From JAQGMO01 sp050954505 (GTDB lineage: Bacteria > Pseudomonadota > Gammaproteobacteria > Burkholderiales > Burkholderiaceae_D), in the NCBI GenBank assembly GCA_050954505.1, contig JBPBPY010000028.1:1-7711 (forward strand): 7,711 bases of DNA, read 5' to 3'. A program made the position numbers and the translations under genes. How positions within the stretch are numbered: position 1 is the first letter of the stretch; each line of letters opens with the position of its first letter. The notes below the pieces were generated by a model. The model was not told where the DNA came from, made no database searches, and worked only from the letters and a program-made list of their open reading frames with translations. Positions 1 through 7,231 of the stretch are shown here, one piece after another.

Positions 1-3000
1 CTGCGCCGCATCGAACGGCGGCTGCAGGTCAACGGCTTGCCGAATGTGCTGGCCTACCGCGACTTCCTCAAGGAGCATGGCGAAGAAACCCGGCCGCTGC
101 TGCGCGACATGCTCATCAGCGTGACCAATTTCTTTCGCGACCGTGAAGCCTTCGATTCGCTCGAACGCGATGTCATTCCGCGCCTGTTCGAACAAACCGG
201 CGGCAGCGCCCAGATCCGCGCCTGGTCGGTTGGCTGCGCCACCGGCGAGGAAGCCTATTCGATTGCCATGCTGCTGGCCGACCAGAATGCCCTGTCCGGC
301 AAGTCGCAGCCGATCCAGGTGTTTGCCTCCGATATCGACGAACAGGCCATCAACACCGCGCGCCGCGGCCTGTATCCGCAGTCGATCATCACCGATGTCA
401 CGCCCGCACGGCTGCGCCAGTATTTCGAGAAGGAAGAAGAGCACTACTGCGTGCGCAAGTCGATCCGCGAAAAAGTGCTGTTCGCTGCCCACAACATCCT
501 GCACGATCCATCTTTTTCAAAGATGCATCTGATTTCCTGCCGTAACCTGCTGATCTACCTGAACCGCGACATCCAGAAAAAAGTCTTCGAGATGATGCAC
601 TATGCATTGCATCCCGGCGGCTATCTGTTCCTCGGCAGTTCGGAATCGGCCGAGGCGGTCAACGACCTGTTTACACCGATCGACAAGAAGCACCGCATCT
701 ACCAGGCCAACCGCATCAAGCTGGGCATCTACCATGTGGCGCCACGCACCTTTGGCGCCAGCGAACGGCTGATGTCGGTGAAGGTTGCCAAAGCCGGTGC
801 CGAACGGCGCCAGGCACCGGCGCAGGAACTGCACCGCCGTTTCCTCGAAGAGTTTGCGCCGCCCAGCGTGCTGATCGACCGCCATGCCGACCTGGTGTAT
901 GCATCGAAATCGGCGGCGCGCTTCCTGCAGTATCCGGGCGGCGAGCCTTCGCAAAACATCCTGGCGCTGATTCATCCGGATTTGCAGCTGGAGTTGCGCA
1001 CCGCCCTGTTCCAGGCCACCCAGACCCACATGAATATCCAGACCCGGCAGATGCACTTGCGCCTGGACGATCATTCATCGTCGGTCTGCATCCAGATTCG
1101 CCCGGGCCAGAATGAAAATGCCGGCACCGGCATGACCCTGCTGATCTTCGATGAATCGACCAATGAACTCGACGTCGCCCAGGCGGCCCGTCATCCCGGT
1201 GAAAATGCCACGGCGCTGCACCTGGAAGAAGAGCTGCTGCATACCAAGGAGCAGTTGCGCTCGGTGATCGAGCAGTATGAAATAGCGCTCGAGGACTCCA
1301 AGGCCAGCAACGAGGAATTCCAGGCCATCAATGAAGAGCTGCGCTCGACCACCGAAGAGCTCGAGACCAGCAAGGAAGAACTGCAGTCGATCAACGAAGA
1401 ACTGGTGACGGTGAATTTCGATTTGAAGATGAAGGTCGACGAAACCTCGAAGGCCAATGACGACCTGCAGAACTTCGTCGCCGCCACCGAGATCGCCACC
1501 ATCTTTGTCGACCGCGGCATGCATATCAAGCGCTACACCAAGCCCTCGGCCAGCCTGTTCAACATCATTGCCACCGATGTCGGCCGCTCGATTTTCGACA
1601 TCACCCACCGGCTCGACTATCCGGCGCTGCAAGCCGACATCAGCCTGGTGTTCGACAAGCTGCAGCCGGTCGAACGCGAAGTCCAGCGCAATGACGGCTG
1701 CTGGTACATTGCCCGCCTGCTGCCCTACCGTTCCGCCGACGACCGCATCGAAGGACTGGTGCTGACCTTCATCGATATTTCCGAACGCAAGAGTGCGCAG
1801 GAAAGCATGCGCGCCGGTGAAGAACGCATGCGCCTGATTGCCGCCTCGACCAAGGACTACGCAATTGCCACCATGGACATGGAAGGCATCATCACCAGCT
1901 GGAACAGCGGCGCGGAAAACCTGTTCGGCTATGCCGAGCAGGAAATCCTCGGCCAATCCGGCGCCATCCTGTTCACCCCGGAAGACCGCGCCAGCGGCCT
2001 GTTCGAAACCGAGCTGCGGCTGGCGCGTGTCGATGGCCGCGCCGAGGACGACCGCTGGCATTTGCGCAAGGATGGCACGCGGGTATTTTGCAGCGGCATC
2101 AGCGCGCCGCTCATCGATGGCAAGGTGCATGGCTTCGTCAAGATCGCGCGCGACCTGACCGGCTCGCGGCGCATGCAGGCGGAACAGGAAGCCCGGCTGG
2201 TGCAGGAAAAACGCGAACGCGTACGGGCCGAAGAAGCGGCCCGCCTGCGCGATGAATTCTTTGCCGTGCTCTCGCATGAACTCAAGCAGCCGCTGAACCT
2301 GATCCAGCTCACGGCCGAGACGCTCTCGCGTCTGCCGGAAACCGCCGGCCTGCCTGCCATCGCACGTGGCACCGCCACCATCAAGCGCATGGTCGATGGC
2401 CAGGCCAAGATCATCGACGACCTGATGGATCTTTCGCGCCTGCACACCGGCAAGCTCAGCCTGGTGCGCACGCATGTCAATTTCACTGAAACCGTGGCCC
2501 ATGTGGTCAACCTGATGACCGCCGATGCCGCGCAGAAAAATGTGCAGCTGTCGCTGGAGCCGCCCCCGGCGGCCTTCATCATCCAGGGAGATGGCGTGCG
2601 CATCGAGCAGATTGTCTGGAACCTGCTTTCCAATGCCATCAAGTTCACGCCGGCCGGCGGCACCGTCGAGGTGCGCCTGTGGGTGGAAAAAGAAATGGTG
2701 TGCATGGAGATCCGCGACAGCGGCCGGGGCATTGCGGTCGATTTCATGCCTTTGATATTCGACATGTTCCGCCAGGCCGATGTCGGCACCGCGCGCCAGT
2801 ATGGCGGCATGGGCATCGGGCTGGCACTGGTCAAGGAATTGACCAACAGCCACGGCGGCCGGGTCGAGGCCAGTTCCAACGGACCCGACAAGGGCGCCTG
2901 TTTCCGGGTCTATCTGCCGCTGGCCATTCCGCTGCATGCCGCGCCGGCACAAACGCTCACATCGAGCCCGGGGCTGGACGGCAAACGCATCCTGCTCATT

Positions 3001-3348
3001 GACGACGCCACCGACATGCTCGAATCGCTGGCGGGACTGCTGCAGCTCAATGGCGCAAGCGTGTTCATGGCCGGCAGCGCGCAGACTGCACTGGAACTGG
3101 CACGGGCTGAATCGGCGCCCTTCAACCTGATCATTTCCGACATCGGCATGCCTGACATGGATGGACACCATTTGCTGGCGGCCCTGCGCGAGGTGCAGTC
3201 GACTGCCACCACGCCGGCCATTGCCCTGTCGGGATTCACCCGTCCAAGCGATGTGCAGATGGCACTGCAGGCCGGCTTCGAGACCCATGTGTGCAAACCG
3301 GTGGCGCTGGACCAGCTCATTACCGCGGCAGCAACGCTGGCTACCTGA
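1..3348 (+). CDS. CheR-PAS-histidine kinase-receiver hybrid sensor protein (5'-truncated by window edge)
   Basis: The reading frame is open from base 1 (LRRIERRLQVNG precedes the first ATG at 37) and ends at TGA 3346-3348, so the true start is upstream. Codons are numbered from base 1. A CheR-type SAM methyltransferase spans about codons 1-235, with TNFFRD, the SAM-binding loop VGCATGEE (codons 77-84) and ISCRNLLIYL. A PAS-like segment follows, then a long coiled coil of NEEL/EELQ heptads (about 400-490) and two further PAS segments, one ending in FIDISERK. The kinase core has the H-box SHELKQPL with phospho-acceptor His at 2275-2277, the N-box NLLSNAIKFT (from 2620), DSGRGI and GGMGIGLALV. 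The C-terminal receiver has the DD pair (3001-3006), phospho-acceptor Asp in SDIGMPDMDG (3139-3141), Ser at 3229 and Lys of CKP (3295-3297). All key residues are present. Such proteins often begin with a CheB methylesterase domain, which would lie outside the window. No membrane segment or DNA-binding output is visible, so it is probably cytosolic and signals by phosphotransfer to an unseen partner. The stimulus is unknown. Confidence 0.95.
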   Translation: MRRIERRLQVNGLPNVLAYRDFLKEHGEETRPLLRDMLISVTNFFRDREAFDSLERDVIPRLFEQTGGSAQIRAWSVGCATGEEAYSIAMLLADQNALSGKSQPIQVFASDIDEQAINTARRGLYPQSIITDVTPARLRQYFEKEEEHYCVRKSIREKVLFAAHNILHDPSFSKMHLISCRNLLIYLNRDIQKKVFEMMHYALHPGGYLFLGSSESAEAVNDLFTPIDKKHRIYQANRIKLGIYHVAPRTFGASERLMSVKVAKAGAERRQAPAQELHRRFLEEFAPPSVLIDRHADLVYASKSAARFLQYPGGEPSQNILALIHPDLQLELRTALFQATQTHMNIQTRQMHLRLDDHSSSVCIQIRPGQNENAGTGMTLLIFDESTNELDVAQAARHPGENATALHLEEELLHTKEQLRSVIEQYEIALEDSKASNEEFQAINEELRSTTEELETSKEELQSINEELVTVNFDLKMKVDETSKANDDLQNFVAATEIATIFVDRGMHIKRYTKPSASLFNIIATDVGRSIFDITHRLDYPALQADISLVFDKLQPVEREVQRNDGCWYIARLLPYRSADDRIEGLVLTFIDISERKSAQESMRAGEERMRLIAASTKDYAIATMDMEGIITSWNSGAENLFGYAEQEILGQSGAILFTPEDRASGLFETELRLARVDGRAEDDRWHLRKDGTRVFCSGISAPLIDGKVHGFVKIARDLTGSRRMQAEQEARLVQEKRERVRAEEAARLRDEFFAVLSHELKQPLNLIQLTAETLSRLPETAGLPAIARGTATIKRMVDGQAKIIDDLMDLSRLHTGKLSLVRTHVNFTETVAHVVNLMTADAAQKNVQLSLEPPPAAFIIQGDGVRIEQIVWNLLSNAIKFTPAGGTVEVRLWVEKEMVCMEIRDSGRGIAVDFMPLIFDMFRQADVGTARQYGGMGIGLALVKELTNSHGGRVEASSNGPDKGACFRVYLPLAIPLHAAPAQTLTSSPGLDGKRILLIDDATDMLESLAGLLQLNGASVFMAGSAQTALELARAESAPFNLIISDIGMPDMDGHHLLAALREVQSTATTPAIALSGFTRPSDVQMALQAGFETHVCKPVALDQLITAAATLAT

Positions 3349-3360
3349 GACCTCGTCGCT

Positions 3361-3386
3361 GCCTGATTGGATAGCCTGATTGGATA
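3361..3386. repeat. 13-bp perfect tandem duplication upstream of pnuC-like gene
   Basis: The 13-mer GCCTGATTGGATA occurs twice with no spacer (3361-3373 and 3374-3386) in the 67-base gap between the hybrid kinase stop and the transporter start. The second copy supplies the TTGGAT that could act as a -35 element. Whether the duplication is a binding site or a slippage product cannot be told from the sequence. Confidence 0.85.
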
Positions 3387-3409
3387 TTCATGCGCGCATT
3401 GGGTATGCT
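3380..3409 (+). promoter_or_regulatory. Possible sigma-70 promoter for the pnuC-kinase operon
   Basis: TTGGAT (3380-3385) and TATGCT (3404-3409) are separated by 18 bases. The -10 lies only six bases before the ATG at 3416, which would give a leaderless or nearly leaderless mRNA, in keeping with the lack of a Shine-Dalgarno sequence there. Both hexamers match the consensus only partly. The operon could equally be read through from the hybrid kinase gene. Confidence 0.25.
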
Positions 3410-3415
3410 GCGTGC

Positions 3416-4120
3416 ATGAATACCATCCTGCAGTTCGCCGGTTTTTCCACCACCGTGCTGGAAATGATTTCCTTCTTCCTGTCGGTCCTGTCGGTCTGGC
3501 TGACCATGCGCCAGAATGCCTGGGGCTGGCTGTTCTCGATTGCTGCATCGGCGACCTATTGCGTGGTGTTCTTTGACTCCCGCCTGTATGGCGATGCCGG
3601 TCTGCAGCTGGTCTTCATTGCAGTCTCGGCCTGGGGCTGGTACCGCTGGCTGCATGCAGGCGCAGTGCTGCCGGCCAGCGCCCACATGGCAGCCGATTCG
3701 CAGCCTTGCTCGCCATCCGGCGCGAATGCAGGCTTGCACGCTGCTGCCGCTGCCGCTGCCGCTGCCGATGCCGCTGGCCTGCCCATCACGCGCTTGCGCA
3801 GCGCCGGCCTGTTTGCCAGTGCCCTGGCATGGATTGCCGGCTTCCTGCTGCTGTGGTGGTTCCTGGCTGCCTGCACCGACACCGATGTGCCGGCAATCGA
3901 CGGCTTTCTCACTGCAGGAAGCTTGCTGGGACAGTGGCTGCTGTCGCAAAAGAAGATCGAGAACTGGCTGGTGTGGGTCATTGTGGACATTCTCTACGTC
4001 GGCTTGTATGCCTTCAAGGGTTTGCCGATGACCACCTTGCTGTACGCCTTGTTCGTGCTCATGGCCATTGCCGGCTGGCGCAGCTGGAAGCGGCAGATGC
4101 CGGCGCCAGCAAACCCATGA
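3416..4120 (+). CDS. PnuC-family vitamin transporter (nicotinamide riboside or thiamine, PnuC/PnuT)
   Basis: A 234-residue integral inner-membrane protein. The PnuC hallmarks are visible: N35-A-W-G-W-L-F-S41, the segment SRLYGD (55-60), GWYRW (74-78), and the conserved C-terminal block with WLLSQKKIENWLVW (174-187) followed by DILYVGLYAFKGL (191-203). PnuC proteins carry out facilitated diffusion of vitamin-like substrates driven by intracellular phosphorylation; family members transport nicotinamide riboside (PnuC), riboflavin (PnuX) or thiamine (PnuT). ATG 3416 is preferred because the family N-terminus starts there; the frame stays open to a TTG at 3380 but the extra 12 residues look non-conserved. 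No Shine-Dalgarno is evident. The stop overlaps the start of the downstream kinase (ATGA), indicating translational coupling, and a trapping kinase is what this transporter type needs. Odd feature: the loop at residues 80-125 is long and contains nine consecutive alanines encoded by a GCTGCC hexanucleotide repeat. Substrate is undecided; a TPP-riboswitch-controlled receptor next door makes thiamine a serious candidate. Confidence 0.9.
   Translation: MNTILQFAGFSTTVLEMISFFLSVLSVWLTMRQNAWGWLFSIAASATYCVVFFDSRLYGDAGLQLVFIAVSAWGWYRWLHAGAVLPASAHMAADSQPCSPSGANAGLHAAAAAAAAADAAGLPITRLRSAGLFASALAWIAGFLLLWWFLAACTDTDVPAIDGFLTAGSLLGQWLLSQKKIENWLVWVIVDILYVGLYAFKGLPMTTLLYALFVLMAIAGWRSWKRQMPAPANP
3743..3766. 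repeat. In-frame hexanucleotide repeat (GCTGCC)x4 encoding poly-Ala
   Basis: Four perfect GCTGCC units lie inside the transporter gene and are followed by the variant GATGCC. They encode most of the Ala109-Ala117 run in a predicted loop. Unit gain or loss would keep the frame and change the loop by two alanines per event. Confidence 0.9.
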
Positions 4121-4857
4121 CCACGGCAGACGCAGCAGCGCAAACCTGCGCCGGCCTGGCAGCGGCGGAAACGGCAGCAGCAGTGGCAGCGCCGTCGCCC
4201 CTGGCCCGCACGCCAGCCGCTCTGCCGGCCATACTGCCAGCGGTGCTCCGGGTCGCGCTGCTCGGTGCCGAGTCGACCGGCAAGTCGACACTGGCCGAAG
4301 CGCTGGCAGCCCGGCACGGCAGTGCATGGGTGCCCGAGTACCTGCGCGAGTTTGTCGCGCACCATGGCCGCGTGCCGCTGGAACATGAACAGTGGCCGAT
4401 TGCGCGCTGCCAGCAGCAGCGTGAAGAACAGGCTGCAAGGGCCCTGGCAGCCAGGACCGACGTGCCGGGTGGTACTGCATCAGCCTGGCTGTTCTGCGAT
4501 ACCACGCCGCTCATGACAGCGCTCTACAGTGCGCATTATTTCCAGCGCGTCGATGCGCCGCTGGCAGCGCTGGCCAGCACGCATAGCTACGCCCTGACCA
4601 TCGTCACGCCGCCCGACACGCCCTGGGTGGCAGATGGTCTGCAGCGCGAATCGGATGATGTGCGCCAGATGATGCACCGGCGCCTGCTGGCAATGCTGGC
4701 CCAGCGCGGCATATGCTACACGCTTGCCAGCGGCCCGCTGCCCCAGCGCCTGGCCACCGTCGCCCAAGCGCTGGCGCTGGTGCTGGCACGCGAGTGCGGC
4801 TCGCGGCAAGCGCACAGCGATGCATCATCGCCCGGCTGCCACGGCGCACACGGCTAG
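4117..4857 (+). CDS. Stand-alone NadR-like P-loop kinase (ribosylnicotinamide kinase-like, AAA_28 type)
   Basis: A 246-residue soluble protein. After an Ala-rich, low-complexity N-terminus (residues 1-44) comes a Walker A, GAESTGKS (50-57), then WVPEYLREF (71-79), a Walker B-like strand LFCDTTPL with Asp128, and the LID-type motif DTPWVADGLQR, followed by the helix DVRQMMHRRLLAML. The Walker A, (V)PEY and D.PW..DG.R patterns are those of the C-terminal ribosylnicotinamide kinase domain of NadR. The NMN adenylyltransferase and helix-turn-helix parts of E. coli NadR are absent. The expected reaction is ATP-dependent phosphorylation of a vitamin nucleoside, nicotinamide riboside to NMN by homology. 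ATG 4117 is chosen because it overlaps the transporter stop by four bases; there is no clear Shine-Dalgarno, suggesting reinitiation. Coupling to a PnuC-family transporter supports a role in trapping imported substrate. If the transporter carries thiamine, this could be a thiamine kinase; that is inference. The TAG stop is shared on the opposite strand with the receptor stop. Confidence 0.85.
   Translation: MTTADAAAQTCAGLAAAETAAAVAAPSPLARTPAALPAILPAVLRVALLGAESTGKSTLAEALAARHGSAWVPEYLREFVAHHGRVPLEHEQWPIARCQQQREEQAARALAARTDVPGGTASAWLFCDTTPLMTALYSAHYFQRVDAPLAALASTHSYALTIVTPPDTPWVADGLQRESDDVRQMMHRRLLAMLAQRGICYTLASGPLPQRLATVAQALALVLARECGSRQAHSDASSPGCHGAHG
4854..4857. other. Shared palindromic CTAG: overlapping convergent stop codons
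   Basis: TAG at 4855-4857 ends the kinase on the plus strand and TAG read from 4856-4854 ends the receptor on the minus strand. The genes therefore meet with no intergenic DNA, and any transcription terminator for either must lie inside the other gene. Confidence 0.95.
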
Positions 4858-7061
4858 AAATCGAACTGTGCCGACACCGTGAAGGTACGCGGCGCGCCCG
4901 GGAACAGGTACCCACCAAGCGACTGCGTCACATCGCGCCAGTAGAATTTATTGAAGACATTGTCGACTCCGGCACGCAGCGTCGTGGCGCGCCCGGCAAT
5001 GCGGGTCTGGTAGCGCGCGGCCAGGTCCACCGTGTGATAGCCCGGTACCGTCACCGTGTTGTCAGGGTTGAAGGCCTTGCTCGATGAATAGTGCCAGGTG
5101 GCCAGCAAATTCGTCCCCGGCACTTGCGGCACTGCCTGGTCGATCCATGCCACTGCCTTCCAGCGTGGCACATTGGTCACCAGCTTGCCATCGAGGCTGC
5201 TGCCGGTGTCGCGGGCTCGCGCATTGAGCGCCGTCACGCCGGTACCCAGGGTGGTCAGGCGCGTGAGCCGGCCTTGCGCCGACAGTTCCACCCCGCGATG
5301 CACTGCATCGCCGCTGCGCACATAGTCGAAGTCGGCATTGGTGATTTCCAGCGGCCGCGTGATCTGGAACAGCGCTGCTGTCACGCTGAAGTCGCGTGCC
5401 AAGTCGGCTTTCAGACCGACTTCGAGCTGGCGCGACTTCGACGGATCGAGCACGGCATTGGCATTCGTGGTGCCGAACGGCGCAATGCCGCCATGCTCCA
5501 GGCCCTGTGCATAGGAGCCGTACAGTGCCAGGTTTTGCATCGGCTTGACCACCAGTGCGAGGTTGGGAAGAAGGTAGCTGCGGTCATAGCGGGCATTCTG
5601 GGCGCCGCTGACGTCGAACTGTTCGCGTTCCAGTTCGGTGTGGCGCAGTCCCGCATGCAGGCTCAGCCGCTCGCTCAGCGCCACGATGTCCTGCACGAAC
5701 AGGGAGCGCTCGCGCTCACTGCGGCGCACCACGACGGCACCAGTGCTGATGGTCGATGGGTCGACCACGACCGGCGCGTAGACGTTGCTGGTGCCGTTGG
5801 CAAGCGAGCCGGCGCAATCGACCAGTCCATAGACACAGTCACCAAGTTCGTCGCGGCGGCGCATACCTGCTGCGCCAATGGTCAGGATATGGCCGATGCC
5901 GGCGGTGGAAAATTTTCCCTGCAACTGGGCCTGCAGCGCCAGCGGTGTCTTCGACTCGTTGGTGCTCTGGTAATCGTAGACGTCGTAGTCGCCATTGCCG
6001 CAAAAGCCGGGGTACAGATTGGCCGAGCCGCATCCATACGGAAAGGCGGCATAGTCGTCGCGCTTGAAAGAATGGCGATTGGCGGCGATGGAGCCGCGCC
6101 AGTCGGCATTGAAGGCATATTCGAAACGCGCGCCGATATCGCTGTCGCGCGTGGTGACCGGTTTGGTCCAGGGCTGGTTGTTGAGGTTGGTGTTCGCGGC
6201 AATGCCGGTGGGCAGGTCGGTGCCATTGAAGAGCTGGAAGCCGGGCACGCTGACCTGTGACTTGCGCTGGTAATCGAAGTCCAGTTGCAGCAATGCCTGC
6301 GGCGTGAGCTGCCAGTCGAAGGCGCCCGACACAAACTGGCGCTCGCCATTGGCGCCTTTGACATAGGAGTGCAGGTCTTCGGTGGCGGCATTGATGCGGT
6401 AGCCAAACCGTTCATCGGAAAAACGCCCACCGAGGTCGACTGCGCCATACAGCGTACCGCGCTCGCTGCCCTGGACGGTCACGGTGCGCAGCGGTGTGGC
6501 GGTAGGCCGCTTGGTGACAAAATTGAGGATGCCGCCGGGCGCAGACTCGCCGGCCTGCAGGCCCGACAGTCCCTTGAGCAATTCGATGCGCTCCTTGTTT
6601 TCCAGCGGGATCTGGGCATCGCCCGGAATCGGCAAGCCGTCCTTGCGATAGCTGGACGAGGTGTCGAGGGCAAAGCCGCGCACGGAGAACTGCTCGGCAT
6701 AACCAATGGCGTTATACGCATCATTGACGCTGGTTTCGCGCTTGAGTGCCTCGCTGGTCTGATGCACTTGCTGGTCCTGCATCTGCGCACTGGTCGTGAC
6801 GAACACCGAGGCTGGCGTCTCCAGCAGCGGCGCCTGGGCAAAGCCGCCGACACTGGCCGAGACTGCGCGGCTGCTTTCTTCGCGCGAGCTCGACACCTGA
6901 ACTTCGGGCAGCACCGTGGCGGTGCTTGCGGCTGGGCTGGAGCTGGGGCTGGGGCTGGGGCTGGGGCTGGCAGACTGGGCCAGGGCCAACGGCGCGGCGG
7001 CAAACAATTCTGCAATGGCGCAGGCAATCAGGAAATGCTTGGCGTGGAGGTTCGTCATCAT
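4854..7061 (-). CDS. TonB-dependent outer-membrane receptor, siderophore-receptor-like, likely thiamine-regulated
   Basis: A 735-residue receptor. A signal peptide (residues 1-28, cleavage after LALA) is followed by a Ser-Pro repeat (32-43) and a candidate TonB box around EVQVSSS (53-59). The plug domain shows FSVRGF, ERIELLKG, PGGILNFVTKRP; the rest is beta-barrel ending in NVFNKFYWRD and the terminal SAQFDF with the expected C-terminal Phe. There is no N-terminal secretin-like signalling domain, so it is a plain transporter rather than a transducer. Two close Cys pairs (344/354 and 409/416) sit in likely extracellular loops and could form disulfides. The start is ATG 7061 or the adjacent ATG 7058; an in-frame stop at 7080-7082 excludes anything longer, and no good Shine-Dalgarno precedes it. 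By homology this would be called a ferric-siderophore receptor. However, a TPP riboswitch lies in its leader and no Fur box was seen, so thiamine, its phosphates or a pyrimidine precursor is the more likely cargo. It converges on the kinase gene with a four-base overlap. Confidence 0.95.
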   Translation of the reverse strand: MMTNLHAKHFLIACAIAELFAAAPLALAQSASPSPSPSPSSSPAASTATVLPEVQVSSSREESSRAVSASVGGFAQAPLLETPASVFVTTSAQMQDQQVHQTSEALKRETSVNDAYNAIGYAEQFSVRGFALDTSSSYRKDGLPIPGDAQIPLENKERIELLKGLSGLQAGESAPGGILNFVTKRPTATPLRTVTVQGSERGTLYGAVDLGGRFSDERFGYRINAATEDLHSYVKGANGERQFVSGAFDWQLTPQALLQLDFDYQRKSQVSVPGFQLFNGTDLPTGIAANTNLNNQPWTKPVTTRDSDIGARFEYAFNADWRGSIAANRHSFKRDDYAAFPYGCGSANLYPGFCGNGDYDVYDYQSTNESKTPLALQAQLQGKFSTAGIGHILTIGAAGMRRRDELGDCVYGLVDCAGSLANGTSNVYAPVVVDPSTISTGAVVVRRSERERSLFVQDIVALSERLSLHAGLRHTELEREQFDVSGAQNARYDRSYLLPNLALVVKPMQNLALYGSYAQGLEHGGIAPFGTTNANAVLDPSKSRQLEVGLKADLARDFSVTAALFQITRPLEITNADFDYVRSGDAVHRGVELSAQGRLTRLTTLGTGVTALNARARDTGSSLDGKLVTNVPRWKAVAWIDQAVPQVPGTNLLATWHYSSSKAFNPDNTVTVPGYHTVDLAARYQTRIAGRATTLRAGVDNVFNKFYWRDVTQSLGGYLFPGAPRTFTVSAQFDF
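6943..6966. repeat. In-frame hexanucleotide repeat (CTGGGG)x4 encoding Ser-Pro
   Basis: Four perfect CTGGGG units on the plus strand (CCCCAG on the coding strand), followed by a partial unit. They encode alternating Ser-Pro just after the signal peptide cleavage site of the receptor, before the TonB box. Slippage would alter the linker length by Ser-Pro steps without breaking the frame. Confidence 0.9.
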
Positions 7062-7231
7062 GGGTCGGGTATCGTCGCATCAAGGCATGGAGGGCACCTG
7101 AAGCAATAACGAAGCGCGCCGGGCGCGACGATCGTCTGCATGCAGAAGTGGCAGCACGGAAGCGGAAGTGACCCAAATGGCAGAACAGCGGCTGCGCAAG
7201 GATTGCGCACAGACGACGGCAGAGGACATTT
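7062..7231 (-). promoter_or_regulatory. 170-nt leader between TPP aptamer and receptor start: putative expression platform
   Basis: This non-coding stretch is transcribed after the aptamer. Reading the minus strand it holds a 7-bp hairpin TGCGCAA-tcc-TTGCGCA (7209-7193), adjoining palindromes CTGCATGCAG (7145-7136) and GACGATCGTC (7136-7127), and a GC-rich hairpin CGCGC-ccg-GCGCG (7127-7115) followed by the moderately U-rich CTTCGTTATTG. The 3' arm of that last hairpin (with UU following) can instead pair with AAGCGCG at 7240-7234, which includes the 3' strand of aptamer helix P1. This gives a plausible two-state switch. It is not a textbook terminator because no clean U-tract follows, so the mechanism is uncertain. 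Confidence 0.5.

Noticed and set aside
1075..3288. 737-codon open frame on the minus strand antisense to the hybrid kinase
   Set aside because: The plus-strand frame has complete, ordered signalling domains; the antisense product has no recognisable domain and its openness follows from high GC and codon bias.
3349..3415. NAD-related or TPP riboswitch before the transporter
   Set aside because: Only 67 bases are available and none of the conserved TPP core is present on the plus strand; nothing resembling a structured aptamer was seen.
3706..4116. Upstream extension of the kinase frame into the transporter gene
   Set aside because: The extension is Cys/Arg-rich out-of-frame translation of the transporter; the ATG at 4117 overlapping the transporter stop is the natural start.
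3341..4480. 379-codon minus-strand open frame across transporter and kinase
   Set aside because: Both plus-strand genes have clear family motifs; this frame is low-complexity and lacks any motif.
5091..6260. 389-codon open frame on the plus strand antisense to the receptor
   Set aside because: It mirrors the receptor coding sequence, has no domain-like content, and is explained by the GC-rich complement.
6285..7109. 274-codon open frame on the plus strand spanning the receptor 5' end and its leader
   Set aside because: It overlaps the signal peptide and plug coding region and reads the Ser-Pro repeat as Gly-Ala; no protein family features are visible.
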